A stretch of DNA of 64,000 nt from Letharia columbiana (lineage: Eukaryota > Ascomycota > Lecanoromycetes > Lecanorales > Parmeliaceae), in assembly GCF_014066305.1 (NCBI RefSeq), contig NW_023501037.1, forward strand, positions 310,001-374,000, given 5' to 3'. Below the pieces are notes generated by a model. The model was not told the origin of the DNA and made no database searches. It was given only the letters and a program-made list of their open reading frames with translations. Each line of letters starts with the position of its first letter. Positions within the stretch are counted from its first letter, which is position 1. Below, piece after piece: positions 11,383-21,837 of the stretch. A program made the position numbers and the translations under genes.

Positions 11383-12050
11383 TCAATTGGCGAGGATGGT
11401 CCGGACGAGGTCTAGGGGGCCTCACGTCAGCTAGATGCTCTCAGAAGAATGCGCAGACCAGAGGTACCAGTGTAGTTGATTTCCCCACTACTCGTGTCCA
11501 CCGCCTTCAATAGCTCATCCACCTCATCGTCACTCATCTTCTCTCCAAGGTTCGTCAAGACTGCGAGCCTCTGTCAGCACTCCAAAAAGTTCCATAGCCA
11601 CACACGCAACACGACATACTGTATCTAAGCTGGCCCACGCCAATGAAGCCCGTCATGTCTTTGTCAAACACCTGGAAGCCCCGGCAATACTCTTCTGGCT
11701 CGCCCGGGTCTCGGAATCCACCCGGTCGGTTCAGGACTTTTTGGAAAGAGTCGAAGTCGACTATGATTGCGCAAATACAACACATTAGCCATATATCCCT
11801 CGGCTCCAAAGATTGTGTTATTGCTGCAACTTACAGTCACCGCCAACACCCTTCTCCAAGTCATGTATTTCCGCCAACGTTGGGTTCTGTCCGCATGCTC
11901 GAAGGAGGTCCCCTAACGATTCAAGGGCAACGCGGCCATTGCCGCGCTTGTCGAAGAGGGCGAAGGCTTCTTTGTAGTTTGTGGATGCCTGTAGATGTTG
12001 TCAGTAGATGATAGCAGGAGAAAGCATGATGGGCAGCCTGTGCTTACCAT
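11383..12050 (-). CDS. MLC1: Myosin essential light chain, Cdc4/Mlc1 type (five exons)
   Basis: Proposed exons are 12050-12048, 11988-11835, 11760-11620, 11560-11468 and 11411-11383, totalling 420 nt or 139 residues. Introns are 59, 74, 59 and 56 bp, all GT..AG. The first exon consists of only the ATG. The product begins MASTNYKEAFALFDK, contains GDLLRACGQNPTLAEI and VLNRPGGF, and has the C-lobe motif GFQVFDKDMTGFIGVGQLRY, ending in TILAN. EF-hand family members of this length bind IQ motifs of type II and V myosins and work in the contractile actin ring at septation. Most EF loops lack a full set of calcium ligands, as is usual for this light chain. The length equals that of fission-yeast Cdc4-type proteins. 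Confidence 0.92.
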
Positions 12051-12879
12051 CGCTGCAGTCGCGAGGAGTCGAAGTCTTGTTTCTTGTGAGCAGACAGATA
12101 GAAGATTCGTGACAAGCTAGCTCTTAGTATTTTGAAGCTATTTGTATGCAGTGCAAGTAGAATGGATGATCGCAGATGCGGTTTAAAGGTTTGTTTACAT
12201 TTGATCTTGGTGTGGGGTTTCCTTGGCGGCTGACTAAGCGCCGCCAAAAGATATTTGGTCCTTCACGACGACCATCTGTCCGTACCTTGTAACCTACATC
12301 TCGTAAAATCCTTTACGAGGGAATTTCAATCTCAAACATAATGTTGCTTCTAACATCTGTGATTCCTGCGTGGTGATCTCGCTTTAATACTCTCTACAGG
12401 ATGCGATTTCATGGCATTCACCCATTGATCATGCCCCCGTATTTATGTAGTCCCAATGCACGGGCCCCAAGCATCTGGGTACAATCCCAAAAAAACAATT
12501 CTATTCGTATCGAAGACTCTCCGCCGATGAGCTCAATTGGCGTTCTTGAAGCATTCTCAAGTCGCACGTCTCTGATTTATTTCCAACGTTTCCGGAGCGC
12601 AGTAACTATGTTGCTTGCCTGCTTCCCCAGGCAATAATGATGCGCAATTCCTCAGCTGCCCATTATTGATATCAACCTGATCCACAATGGCCGCTGAGAG
12701 AAACGCGATCTATGTTGACCGAGAAGTACCGGAGATTCTGACAATTGCTACTCGTGTTTCATGCGAGGAAAATTGCTATTCAAGGCTAATAGTCTATATC
12801 GAAAGGTCATCATCCGAAACTACCTCTTACTTCTCCCGAGACTCGTGCTGCGAGTCTGCGTTCTGCCTTTGAAAAGCAA
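12051..12879. other. Upstream flank of the light chain gene, no supported gene
   Basis: Contains the promoter of the minus-strand light chain gene and AT-richer sequence. A 61-codon frame at 12687-12872 lies just ahead of the monooxygenase remnant but does not match the family's N-terminal FAD-binding Rossmann motif. Confidence 0.4.
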
Positions 12880-13777
12880 CGCTGACTCCAAAATCCGCGC
12901 AGATGGCATTAACCCTATTGTTTGAAGGACCATCATGCCTAACGTCAAGCCGAACCACCGACCTTGAATTGTGCGTACCGAACCATTGTCCCATACGACC
13001 AAATCCGCAAGGACGCAATTGCAAAGGATCTGATTGACAAGCTCACAATGGAGGTGTGGATGTCGGACAAAAGCTACATAATTTCATACCCAATTTCTCC
13101 AGCCAAAGACTTAGATATGGCTCTTTCGCATTACCGTTTGAACTTGTTCAATGACGTCGAACTAGTCGATATTCAAGGTTTGAGATACACATATACAGAC
13201 TACGATCCTGGAATTTAGCGCATCGTGGACATGATCTCGGAAGCTCAGAGGTGGCCTTTGATGGCCACAGGCCCTTCGAATAGGTGGTCAACACCTTCTC
13301 GGAACATTGTCCTGATAGGCGACGCGGCTTACTCCATGCTGATCCATTTGACGCAAGGAACGGCGACTTCAATATGGAAGACGGAATATTTCTTGCGAAG
13401 ACCATTGGTGAAGCGGTGAACGGCAACATGACCATTGCAGAAGCAGTCGAGCTGTACGAACGAGAGCCGATGCGGAAAGCATACGCTAAGTAGCGCGAAA
13501 TGGCATCTTTCAGACAGACAAGAGCAATGAGCCCGTGACAACGCCTTGTCGCCCGAGCTCACAGGAGAAACAGTACGTGCGATCTCCCAACCTTTATGGT
13601 GATACCGCAGCCGTTCTAGAAGTCTATGGGTTCGAAGCCGAGGAGCATGTCCGGATAGCAATAGCCAAATTTCTCCAGCAGCGTGAGCCAGCTGATCCCC
13701 AAACAGGGGTCACGAAGCCACTTGAAGATAAGTACATGAACTGGTTTCGGCCAACGCGGGAGAAGGCGCGATTGTAG
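12880..13777 (+). pseudogene. Decayed FAD-dependent monooxygenase (salicylate hydroxylase-like)
   Basis: Fragments in order match the C-terminal two thirds of fungal FAD monooxygenases: CAYRTIVPYDQIRKD, SYIISYPISPAKDLDMALSHYR, IVDMISEAQRWPLMATGP, NIVLIGDAAYSM (the second FAD-binding GD motif), MEDGIFLAKTIGEAV and the tail YMNWFRPTREKARL. The gene is broken by a TAG at 13216-13218, a shift near 13370 (two extra bases before MEDG), and a second TAG at 13491-13493. The N-terminal GxGxxG dinucleotide-binding part is not readable upstream. Both stops could have arisen by CAG to TAG. The active enzyme would hydroxylate an aromatic substrate using NAD(P)H; this copy cannot make a full protein. Confidence 0.8.
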
Positions 13778-13829
13778 ATAGTCCTATGCAAAACACAATA
13801 TCTCATTGATCATGCCGTCCGTCAGAGCG

Positions 13830-14646
13830 TCATATCTCCATATCATCCTCATCATCCTCGCCCCCTCCAATCCCATTCTCCCTCTCCTCGGCCTCCCTCT
13901 CGCGCCTGCTCATCTCCTTGCTCGCTCCAATTTTCCTCAACCCATCCACAACACCCCCAATAAAAGCCCTCCCCTCAGCCACCTCCATCCCGCCTACTCC
14001 GTTCATGTTGACCTCCCTTCCTCCCTCCAACACCCCCACTCCAGCCCTCATCTTCGCCATTCGTACCTCACGCAGATCCCGCATCAATCTCCTTACATTG
14101 TCAGGTTCGGGGATATCATCACTTGCGGCTTCCAGTAGCATCTCGCCTAATTCGAGCCAGTGATAGGGTAGTGCGTCTGGTGGGGCGTTGGCTGTGGCGC
14201 TGGGCAGGAAGGGCGGGGAGGTGGTTGTATGAGGTGGTAAAGGCAGTGGGGGGGAGAAAGACGGTGTTGACTTTTCAAAGTCGAGGATCGAGTGGAGTGA
14301 TGGAGGAGAGAGCCATGGTGGAGGCAGGACGTTGGCCCGACGTTGGCGTTTAAGGAGAAGGGCGAGCCAGAGGGGAAGTGGAGTGCGGTAGGGAGGGTTG
14401 AGGGGTGGAATGGGTCCCTGTATGGGGAAAGGCGGTTAGCAATTGTCTAAACAGCTTCATAGCAAGGATACGTGGTAGTAGATATCTTACAATCCATTTA
14501 AGAGACGACAACTGACTGTGGGCTCAACTCACCCCAAGTAGTTCGAGCCCCTCGAGCCGTTGGCGGGGAATAACCGTTACCATCTCCATTTCGCACAGAA
14601 ATGCGGTCTCAGGAGGTGTCAAGCCTGGCGGCAATGGTAAGGCCAT
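13830..14646 (-). CDS. PSF2: GINS complex subunit Psf2 (two exons)
   Basis: Exon 1 is 14646-14533 (38 codons) and exon 2 is 14417-13830, with one 115-bp intron (GTGAGT..ACAG). The total is 233 residues. The N-terminus [20 protein letters not shown] followed by [21 protein letters not shown] and the [19 protein letters not shown] segment are typical of Psf2. The C-terminal part has [19 protein letters not shown] and [19 protein letters not shown], the helical GINS A-domain. GINS (Sld5-Psf1-Psf2-Psf3) joins Mcm2-7 and Cdc45 in the CMG replicative helicase in the nucleus. The end is Glu/Asp-rich. It diverges from ALG10 with 234 bp between the starts. Confidence 0.93.
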
Positions 14647-14880
14647 TGTGTGAAGTACCCAAAATCAAGAGAGTCACGAAGGAGATTGAAGTTTGAAGAC
14701 CTGTGAGTTAGTCATAGAGACAATCGCGCTACGCGTGAAGTTTGCTGAATCTGGAAGCCACAACTCGTCTACAGCGTCTACAAAGATTACAATATCCTTT
14801 CTTTCTTCTCCTTCTTTACTTCTTCGTCTGCTTCTTCTTCTTCTTCTTAGTATGTCAGATAAACCAACTTCACCCGACAC
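14647..14880. promoter_or_regulatory. Shared PSF2/ALG10 divergent promoter region
   Basis: The 234 bp between two divergent start codons must hold both promoters and leaders. It includes a TTCTTC-type pyrimidine tract at about 14800-14850 just before the ALG10 start, a common feature of fungal promoters. No specific factor site is claimed. Confidence 0.5.
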
Positions 14881-16959
14881 ATGGCGCGTTCTATTGGATC
14901 GCTGACCTCCTGGAGCTCTGCCATTGCGCTTGTGTCTCTTACAGCTGCGCTCTGGTCATGCCTGATCGATGCCATCGTGCCTGACCCATATCTTGTAAGC
15001 CTGGCTCTTAAGCCCTCAAACAATACTCATGCAAGCAGGATGAGGTTTTTCATGTTGGGCAAGCACACGCCTATCTCCGTGGTCAATGGGAAATCTGGGA
15101 CCCAAAGCTTACGACTCCTCCTGGCCTGTGAGCTCCATTGAGTGCTTGTGTGGCACTCCCGAGGACTAATCTTGTCCAAAAGGTATCTTGCCTCATGGAT
15201 CTTATGGAAACCACCCCTAGCCTTGGGTCTCCGACATGTCTTTACTGATATCTTGACTGATGCATCGGCCTTGCGCTTTACCAACATCATCGGTAGTGTA
15301 TTACTTGCGTGGCTAGTACGCTCGCTTCTGCTTCTCAACATCGAAGTACGTGATGGGAATTGTGGAAGGAAGCATGAGTCGAACGTACGATGCAAGCGCT
15401 GTCCCAATTGGTCTGGCTGGGAGTTGATTCATACTACCATCAACGTCTATCTGTTTCCACCCTTATTCTTCTTTTATGGACTCTATTACACAGATGTCTT
15501 ATCAGCACTCTCTGTGCTCTATGCATATCGATGCTACCTTGCAAAACAACAGACCAGGGTCCTTTTTGCGGGCCTCCTGTCTTTACTGTTTCGGCAGACC
15601 AACATCTTCTGGGTGTCTTTCTTCCTGGGAGGTCTTGAATTATGCAGGACGATCCCCAAAGGTCGACCCGAGATCGAATTTCCAAGCCAGCCTACTTTCT
15701 ACGATGTTATTGAGGGAAGCTGGCAACATGCTTCAGCGTATGATCCACTCATCAGCCAGGCGTGCTTTGAAGGTCATAATGGCACGGCGGTGATGCAAAA
15801 TTCCTACTGACCTTTTCTGTAGACTACATCAAGACCGGCATCTCCTACGCTATTGCTGGGCTGACTAATTTCTCAACTGTCATGTGGTCAATGAGTTCGT
15901 ACCTCGTCATACTCTGCGCTTTTGCGGAATTTGTATTTTGGAACGGCGGTGTCGTGCTAGGTACGCGAAACCTTCTATCTCTTCTTTTCCGGATCCTCAC
16001 ATCTTTCAGGGGACAAGGAGAACCATGTTGCATCACTCCATCTTACGCAGATGATCTACATCTGGCCGTACTTTGCCTTCTTCTCCTGGCCTCTTCTCTA
16101 TCCTCAATACCTCCTCGCATTAGCACAGCCCATCTTTCCTGTCCGTATCACAAAAGGGAAAATAAGCGCTACCACAATGGCAGTCATGTTGGTGGTAATC
16201 CGCTACAACACCATCGTTCATCCTTTCACGCTTGCCGATAACCGCCATTACATGTTCTACGTCTTCCGCATTCTTCTCCGCCATCCATCGATAAAGTATC
16301 TTGCTGTGTTGATCTACATCGACTGCGCTTGGGATACGCTGTCTGGTCTTAGTTGGCTGCCAACCGCAAGATTGGTATCTCAACAAGAACCTAGCCCCAG
16401 GAAGAGAAAGTTTCCACAGGAGGAACCATTTCCACCTTCACCCCAATTAAATCCTAGCCCAATGAAGAGGTCAAAATCTCAGGAGAGCATTTTGCCACCT
16501 TCACTGCGGCCAAGTCTCAGCTCCAGAATGACAGAAATGCCGAAGTTTGCCATTCCTCCACCGCCTCCAAAGAAGCAAAAGAAGCAAAAGAAGAAAAAGA
16601 AACAAGTCTCGGGCCATCGAGCCAGCTTCACCCTCATCTGGCTTCTCGCAACTGCACTCTCTATCATTACAACGCCCCTCGTCGAACCAAGGTATCTGAT
16701 TGTGCCGTGGCTGATATGGCGACTTCATATGGCGATTCCGCGCCCCGGAAGACCCTCTGTACCCGCGACAAGGCCAGATACTATGGAAAAGAGGTTCTTC
16801 GAGGCACTCAAAGCAGCACTCTACGAGCGGCACGATCACCGTCTTTGGCTCGAGACAATGTGGTTTCTTGCCATTAACCTGGCCACTGGATACATTTTTC
16901 TGTACTGGGGGTTTGAATGGCCGCAGGAACCGGGCAAGGTGCAGAGATTCATGTGGTGA
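14881..16959 (+). CDS. ALG10: Dol-P-Glc:Glc2Man9GlcNAc2-PP-Dol alpha-1,2-glucosyltransferase Alg10 (five exons)
   Basis: Proposed exons are 14881-14994, 15039-15127, 15183-15772, 15823-15960 and 16010-16959, totalling 1881 nt or 626 residues. Introns are 44-55 bp with GT..AG ends and the frame closes exactly. The start is [20 protein letters not shown], the conserved luminal motif with catalytic-type acidic residues (about 36-55), followed by [12 protein letters not shown]. Many membrane helices follow, with [21 protein letters not shown] and the late [15 protein letters not shown] motif of the family. The enzyme adds the last glucose to the dolichol-linked N-glycan precursor in the ER membrane. 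Residues about 435-510 form a long Pro/Lys-rich loop ending in [12 protein letters not shown], an expansion compared with compact family members. Confidence 0.93.
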
Positions 16960-17390
16960 AAACGATGTATGAGTAAGGACAACCGAAGGCGCACCGGCGG
17001 AGATTCGAGCAGAGTCTGAGCATAGATCGTGCACTTTTACAGCGTATCATGGTTTATGCTGCTGTGATCAAGGGCTCATACCCTTGTACTGGTAAAGGAA
17101 TAGAGTACTACATCCCGTATCTAATAGTATGAACACAGCTGATCACTCCAAACGCTTAGACTCAAACGCAGTTTTTAAGTCTAACAATAGTGGTAAGCAA
17201 TCTACTCTTGCCTTAAAACCCGCTCATCCTTCCATCAATAGACGCGAGGTCCGGGTCCAACAGATAAATATTACCCCCATTGGAAAGCGATTTCGAGTAG
17301 TAAAAACGAGCGGAAGTCTTCTCCTTCTTGGCACCAGAACACATTGAATGATTACTATCCTTCTCCTCCTCCTCCTCATCCTCCTCCTCC

Positions 17391-17516
17391 CCTTCCTCCG
17401 TCCCCTTCAACCAACCAAAAGCAAAACTTTTAAAACCCCCCCAAAAAAAAAAATAAAAAATTAAAAAAAAAAAGATTTCCCCCCCCTTCCTCCGTCCCCT
17501 TCAACCAACCAAAAGC
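17391..17516. repeat. 32-bp direct repeat flanking a homopolymer-rich block
   Basis: An identical 32-bp segment (CCTTCCTCCGTCC..ACCAAAAGC) is at 17391-17422 and 17485-17516. The sequence after the first copy looks like a homopolymer-smoothed version of the sequence after the second (GCAAAACTTTTAAAACC against GCGTAGCTTCTAAACGC). Runs of A and C lie between them. Confidence 0.85.
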
Positions 17517-19978
17517 GTAGCTTCTAAACGCCGCCGCAAATCAAAATGTGAACACTCGAGAAAATACGTGGAAGATGAGAGACGGGTAAAAATTCGACGA
17601 CGTCTGTGGCCCCCCCGAACCGACTTGATTTCTCACGTGTGGCACCCAGCCGCCGGTTTCGACGCACAGTGTTGCTGTAGAGTGAGGAATTAAAACACTG
17701 AGGCGTTGCTTTTTCCAAAGGGATGGCCATGATCCATTCCTTGCACAAAAGTGGCATCGGCCGCCTTTTGTGGGACACGCAGTGCTCACGGTTGAGTGGA
17801 GACAGGAGCCCCTTGTGTAGTCTTCCGAGGCGGAGGGTTGTCCACTGGATCGCATGACAGGTGCCGCTGGGCAGCTGGCTCCTGATCGCTTGTGCTTTTG
17901 TTTGATAGGACGGGTAGAGACGTCGGGGATGAGATTGTTAGATATGGCCGGTGCTGATTCTGCTCTTGCGAAGAGAGAGAGAAAGAGAGGGCGAACGGAA
18001 GACAGGCCGAGGGCCAAAGTTGTCGTCCGACTTTAGCGACAGCACAGGCTCCGTGCGTCCTCCTGTCCCGCAAAGGTTTTCCGGGGTAACGTTAGTCGAG
18101 AAGAGCGGTGAGCGCTCCGCACGAAAACCTGACCGGGTGGTGAACCAGTCGATTCATCTCGAGATTTGCTACTAGAGGCCTCGTCTGACATCGTACTCGT
18201 ACTCTAGGAGAGACTGCAGTCATCATCCCATGGTGCATTCGGCCAATTGGCGGTTATCATGGCGGTGGTCACTTTGGGGGTAGGACTTGACATGGGTGAT
18301 TGGTTGAGGGCGTAAGCGAATAAGATGCTGACTCGGAGCAGAGAGCAATGTCGGCGATGGAGTAGATAGTATTGTGGTCGAAGGATATAGAGTATATTTT
18401 GCCTGTGTTCCGAGGTCAGGAAATATAGCGGCGATGGAGAGGCCTTTTGAGCCGTGGCCTGGATCGTCTGTAACGTGCAGGTAAGGTAGGGCCCAATCAT
18501 ATGGCTTGATGGGTGTCTTGGTCTTGGCAGCCACAAATTCAATCTCCACGCTAACCTCCCCTAGTCAGGCTGTCGGAATACCTCCGTCCTCCACGTGCTC
18601 GAGCCCACTTGGGTAGTAAAACACAGTACGCCTCAAGCCACCCGATTCCAGCGCAGCCTACTTAAAAGTACTTTAACATTACGGAAATGTGAGTCGGGCT
18701 AAAAACTCGTCGGAACCAAAAGAAGAATGAGGTAATACTGTAGCAAGTCGGATGAATTTGTTTACTATGACATTGGTCATTGTATTATCACCATTCGTAA
18801 AGTAGCATACCAGACATGCTATGTCTCGTCATGCCTGCAAAGTCCACTCGAGAGTATACCTTATATTTGGTAAGGGTGCCAAGGTCCAAGATTCAAGGCC
18901 GGGTTTAACACATCTGCGCCCTAGATCGTAAGATGTCGTCGATCTTTTCACTCCTCGGAAGTTGTAGAGCTGGTGGAGCGTCCCATTGGTCGGTCACATC
19001 ATGAGCATTACTGAATTATGTCAATGAGTGGAGGGGAAAAGCACAACCCTGGATCACCTACCTGAGTCATTTTCCCTTTTCACCCTTCACATACTGCTAG
19101 TCAGAGTTCTCTTAGCGCTCTCCGCTGCGGTATTCGGCGAACCGAGGGCTCGCCACTTTGGACTGGACATGATAAGGTAATAATCATCACCGAGTCTTTT
19201 CAATTTTTGTGAATTAATTTTTTTAAGAAAGCAACGTGGTGATCTGCCGGCAGCTAGAGAGAAGGCAAAGGTTTGCTCCAAATGGTCTAAATATCAATAA
19301 CATGGGTTGTTGGCGCCGAGGAGGCATCTGAAACCCCCGTGCCAACAGCACTGGAAACGTCTGAGAGATTGAAACTCGGAGATTCCAAACAGCCGAGATT
19401 GCCCAATTGAGCCTTGACCCTAGAGTTGTTGATATGGCGTTGCTTGTTTCATTAGTCGCTTCTCCAGCGTCAGATGTGACGAGCGGGTCCGTGCCATCAT
19501 GTGGCTTGTTCATTTTTCGGGACCATGTATATACGTACCGATTGTGAGCCATGTGCGCATACCTAGGTATCTATCCAAGAGAAAATGCGTCTGCACCTGT
19601 GAGACCTCCTGTTGTCGAGCAGAGCGAGTCGGCACACTTCCGCGCTGGTGCAGCTAAAATTAGTCTCCTGCCGAGAGTTCATTATTGCTCTGAATGCAGC
19701 GAGTCCCGGGAATAATTTAGTATATGTAATCTGGGCTCGTGTACATACTGCGGGGGCAAATTTCGCCGTTTGCAACTGCCAACAATGCTCAGGGACGTTG
19801 CATTGCATATGCGTGCATATACATAAACACGAGGCTGCACATGGGCATTGAAGGTACAAGGTACAAAACACGCGAAACCTGCAGGTAACCCGACACCCTT
19901 GCTTGAAACGTGTTCTTGTTCTCAAAGACCAGGGTCTGCGGGGCAGCATGCAGTCTGGGATTGCCAAAATAGGGTAAT

Positions 19979-20110
19979 TGAAAAAAAAAAAAAAAGTAAA
20001 AAAAAAAAAAAAAAAATTTAAGGGAAAAAAAAAAAAAAAAAAAGGGGAAGAAAAAAAAAAAAAAGGGGGAAAAAAAAAAGAAAAAAAAAAAAAGAAGAGA
20101 AAAAAAAATA
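19979..20110. repeat. Poly-A/G low-complexity tract
   Basis: About 130 bp consist almost only of long A runs broken by short G runs and a few T. It is not a recognised element. It may be a real A-rich tract or a poor consensus. Confidence 0.9.
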
Positions 20111-20558
20111 AATATATGTCTGCACCCGGGCAAGCTCAGCAGGTGAGAAGGTGGCAAAGAGAAGAGCTATCATGGTGTTGTTAATTTACCTAAGGTAAGT
20201 AGAATCACGTAAGATACCATCGCTGTCCGAGGAGCCTTTTGACGGTGGAGCCACGGATGGCTCAAACCATGGGAGATCTTGGCATGCGCGCTAGTAACTT
20301 TAGCCTTTCTTCTGGAAGACAAAATTGGGCAGAGTGAATAAATGTGGTGAAAGAACCCCACGATCCGAACTCCCTTGCAGCTGTATAATGGAATCCGCTT
20401 TTCCTTAGTAGTATCTTACATTTATACCCAAATCCAATAGAACGATATCTTCGTAAGACAATCCAATCCATCAGACTCCCAAGCATCATAGAGTACAAGA
20501 ATAATCTCATTACAAGATATCAGTGGGGCTTATCATCTACGAGATCACGAATCCTTCT

Positions 20559-20585
20559 CAGCAGCAGCAGCAGCAGCAGCAGCAG
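20559..20585 (+). repeat. (CAG)9 microsatellite
   Basis: Nine perfect CAG units, about 0.7 kb ahead of the open frame of the flbA gene. They are not in a supported coding exon. Confidence 0.95.
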
Positions 20586-20589
20586 TCTC

Positions 20590-21837
20590 ATTGCCGCTTC
20601 AGCTGGGGAGGAGGCAAGGAGGCAGCGAGGCAGTCTAAGCAGAGCAGGCTAAGCAGCAAAGCCCATGCTTACTATGTTAGCAGTTAGCACACACGGTGAT
20701 GCTATGCTTATTGCTTACAGGGATCTCACATGCTCCTTCTTTCTTTAGCCTTTAGCGTCATCCTTCTTCCCTGCGCCCTCGTGTCTTTGTCGATCAATGA
20801 TCTGACACACCCAAACTCTTTTCTTTTGCCGGTCGTAGCGGACCCTTAGCTTTGGCACTGTTCTTCCTCCGACATCTCCCACCACCGCTTCCCAGGCTCC
20901 CCAGGATCAAACTATTACCACTACCACTACCACTACCACTACCATTAACCACTACCATTAACCACTACCAACATGTCATCACAGCACATCTACCAACCCC
21001 AGACTCCATAATAATAATAATTTTACCTTTTCCATTCCCTCCGTCCACTGGTTTCTGGCTTGTCAATCTAAGGGGTAACTGCCGAACAGCCCTAGCCTTG
21101 AATCGTCTTACAGCGGTTTTTTTTCCCCAATTCCTCCCTCCCCTGCTGGACCTGCTCGTTTGCTTCAATAATCGCAGCTTACATGACGGGTCTGTCCTCG
21201 CTCCTGCTTGCTCCACTCTATCGTGGAAACACCCTTGCTGCTTTCCAGCCGCTATCCGGACACTATCTTCGTCAACGAGAGCCATGATTAACACTGCTCA
21301 GAACACATAGATAATCCTTCTCAGCCGTACCCTCCGACAACTCAACGCCATCCTCCCCCATCTTTCACACCAACATCGTCCCGCGATCCTGACAGCAATA
21401 CCTCCGCCACCGGCCATCAGGCCAGGCACAACAGACTCTCAATAGCCGCTATCGCCCGTGAGAAAACAACCGCTGCTCTGGCCAACCTCTCCGTCCGGAC
21501 CAAGACATCGACACAGTCTCTGCACTCATCGTCATCATCGTCTGCGGAACTACCCAAGCAGGCACCAACCGTTGCACCGTCTGCCGACAACAACTCCAGG
21601 CAGCACAAGGGCTATTTCAATATCTCGCCTGGTCGCCCTGACGTTAGCAAGGAGCCTGAATCGGCCATCTCACCTGGCTCAGTCCACAGCCCAGGAGCCG
21701 AGGGCTTAGCCCCATCAGCTGGTTTGTCTTCTCTTACCCAAGACCGGCGACGACTCCTAAATAGGACTCCCTCCCCTTCGATCCGTAACATCCCATCCCC
21801 ATCAACGGAAACCCCTCAACAGGCCGCACAAAACAAG
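20590..21837 (+). promoter_or_regulatory. Long leader/5' region of flbA with open upstream frame
   Basis: Pyrimidine-rich sequence with ACC/ACT runs (about 20915-20975) fits a long fungal 5' leader. From about 21290 the frame of the RGS gene is open and coding-like, with a Ser/Pro/Thr-rich product such as SIAAIAREKTTAALANLS. It contains no ATG before 21838 and is preceded by an in-frame TAA near 21285. A 5' exon joined by an intron that ends near TTAACACTGCTCAG (about 21292) would supply the true start. Confidence 0.5.

Larger units (their letters stand above)
16960..20589. other. 3.6-kb intergenic region with low-complexity blocks
   Basis: No gene can be supported. It contains (CTC)n near 17360-17400, a duplicated 32-bp segment around a homopolymer block (17391-17516), a run of A-tracts with G runs (about 19980-20108), and a (CAG)9 run at 20559-20585. 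A 108-codon minus-strand frame (18223-18549) contains KTPIKPYDW, slightly reminiscent of TIP41 proteins, but the rest does not match. Confidence 0.5.

Noticed and set aside
18223..18549. Minus-strand 108-codon frame with KTPIKPYDW, similar to a TIP41 motif
   Set aside because: The match is limited to about nine residues. Neither the following TY(T/S)T sequence nor the conserved LFEDELHD motif is present, and upstream sequence does not extend the similarity.
19978..20184. Lys-rich and Phe-rich frames across the A-tract
   Set aside because: They are pure homopolymer translation on both strands with no non-repetitive domain.
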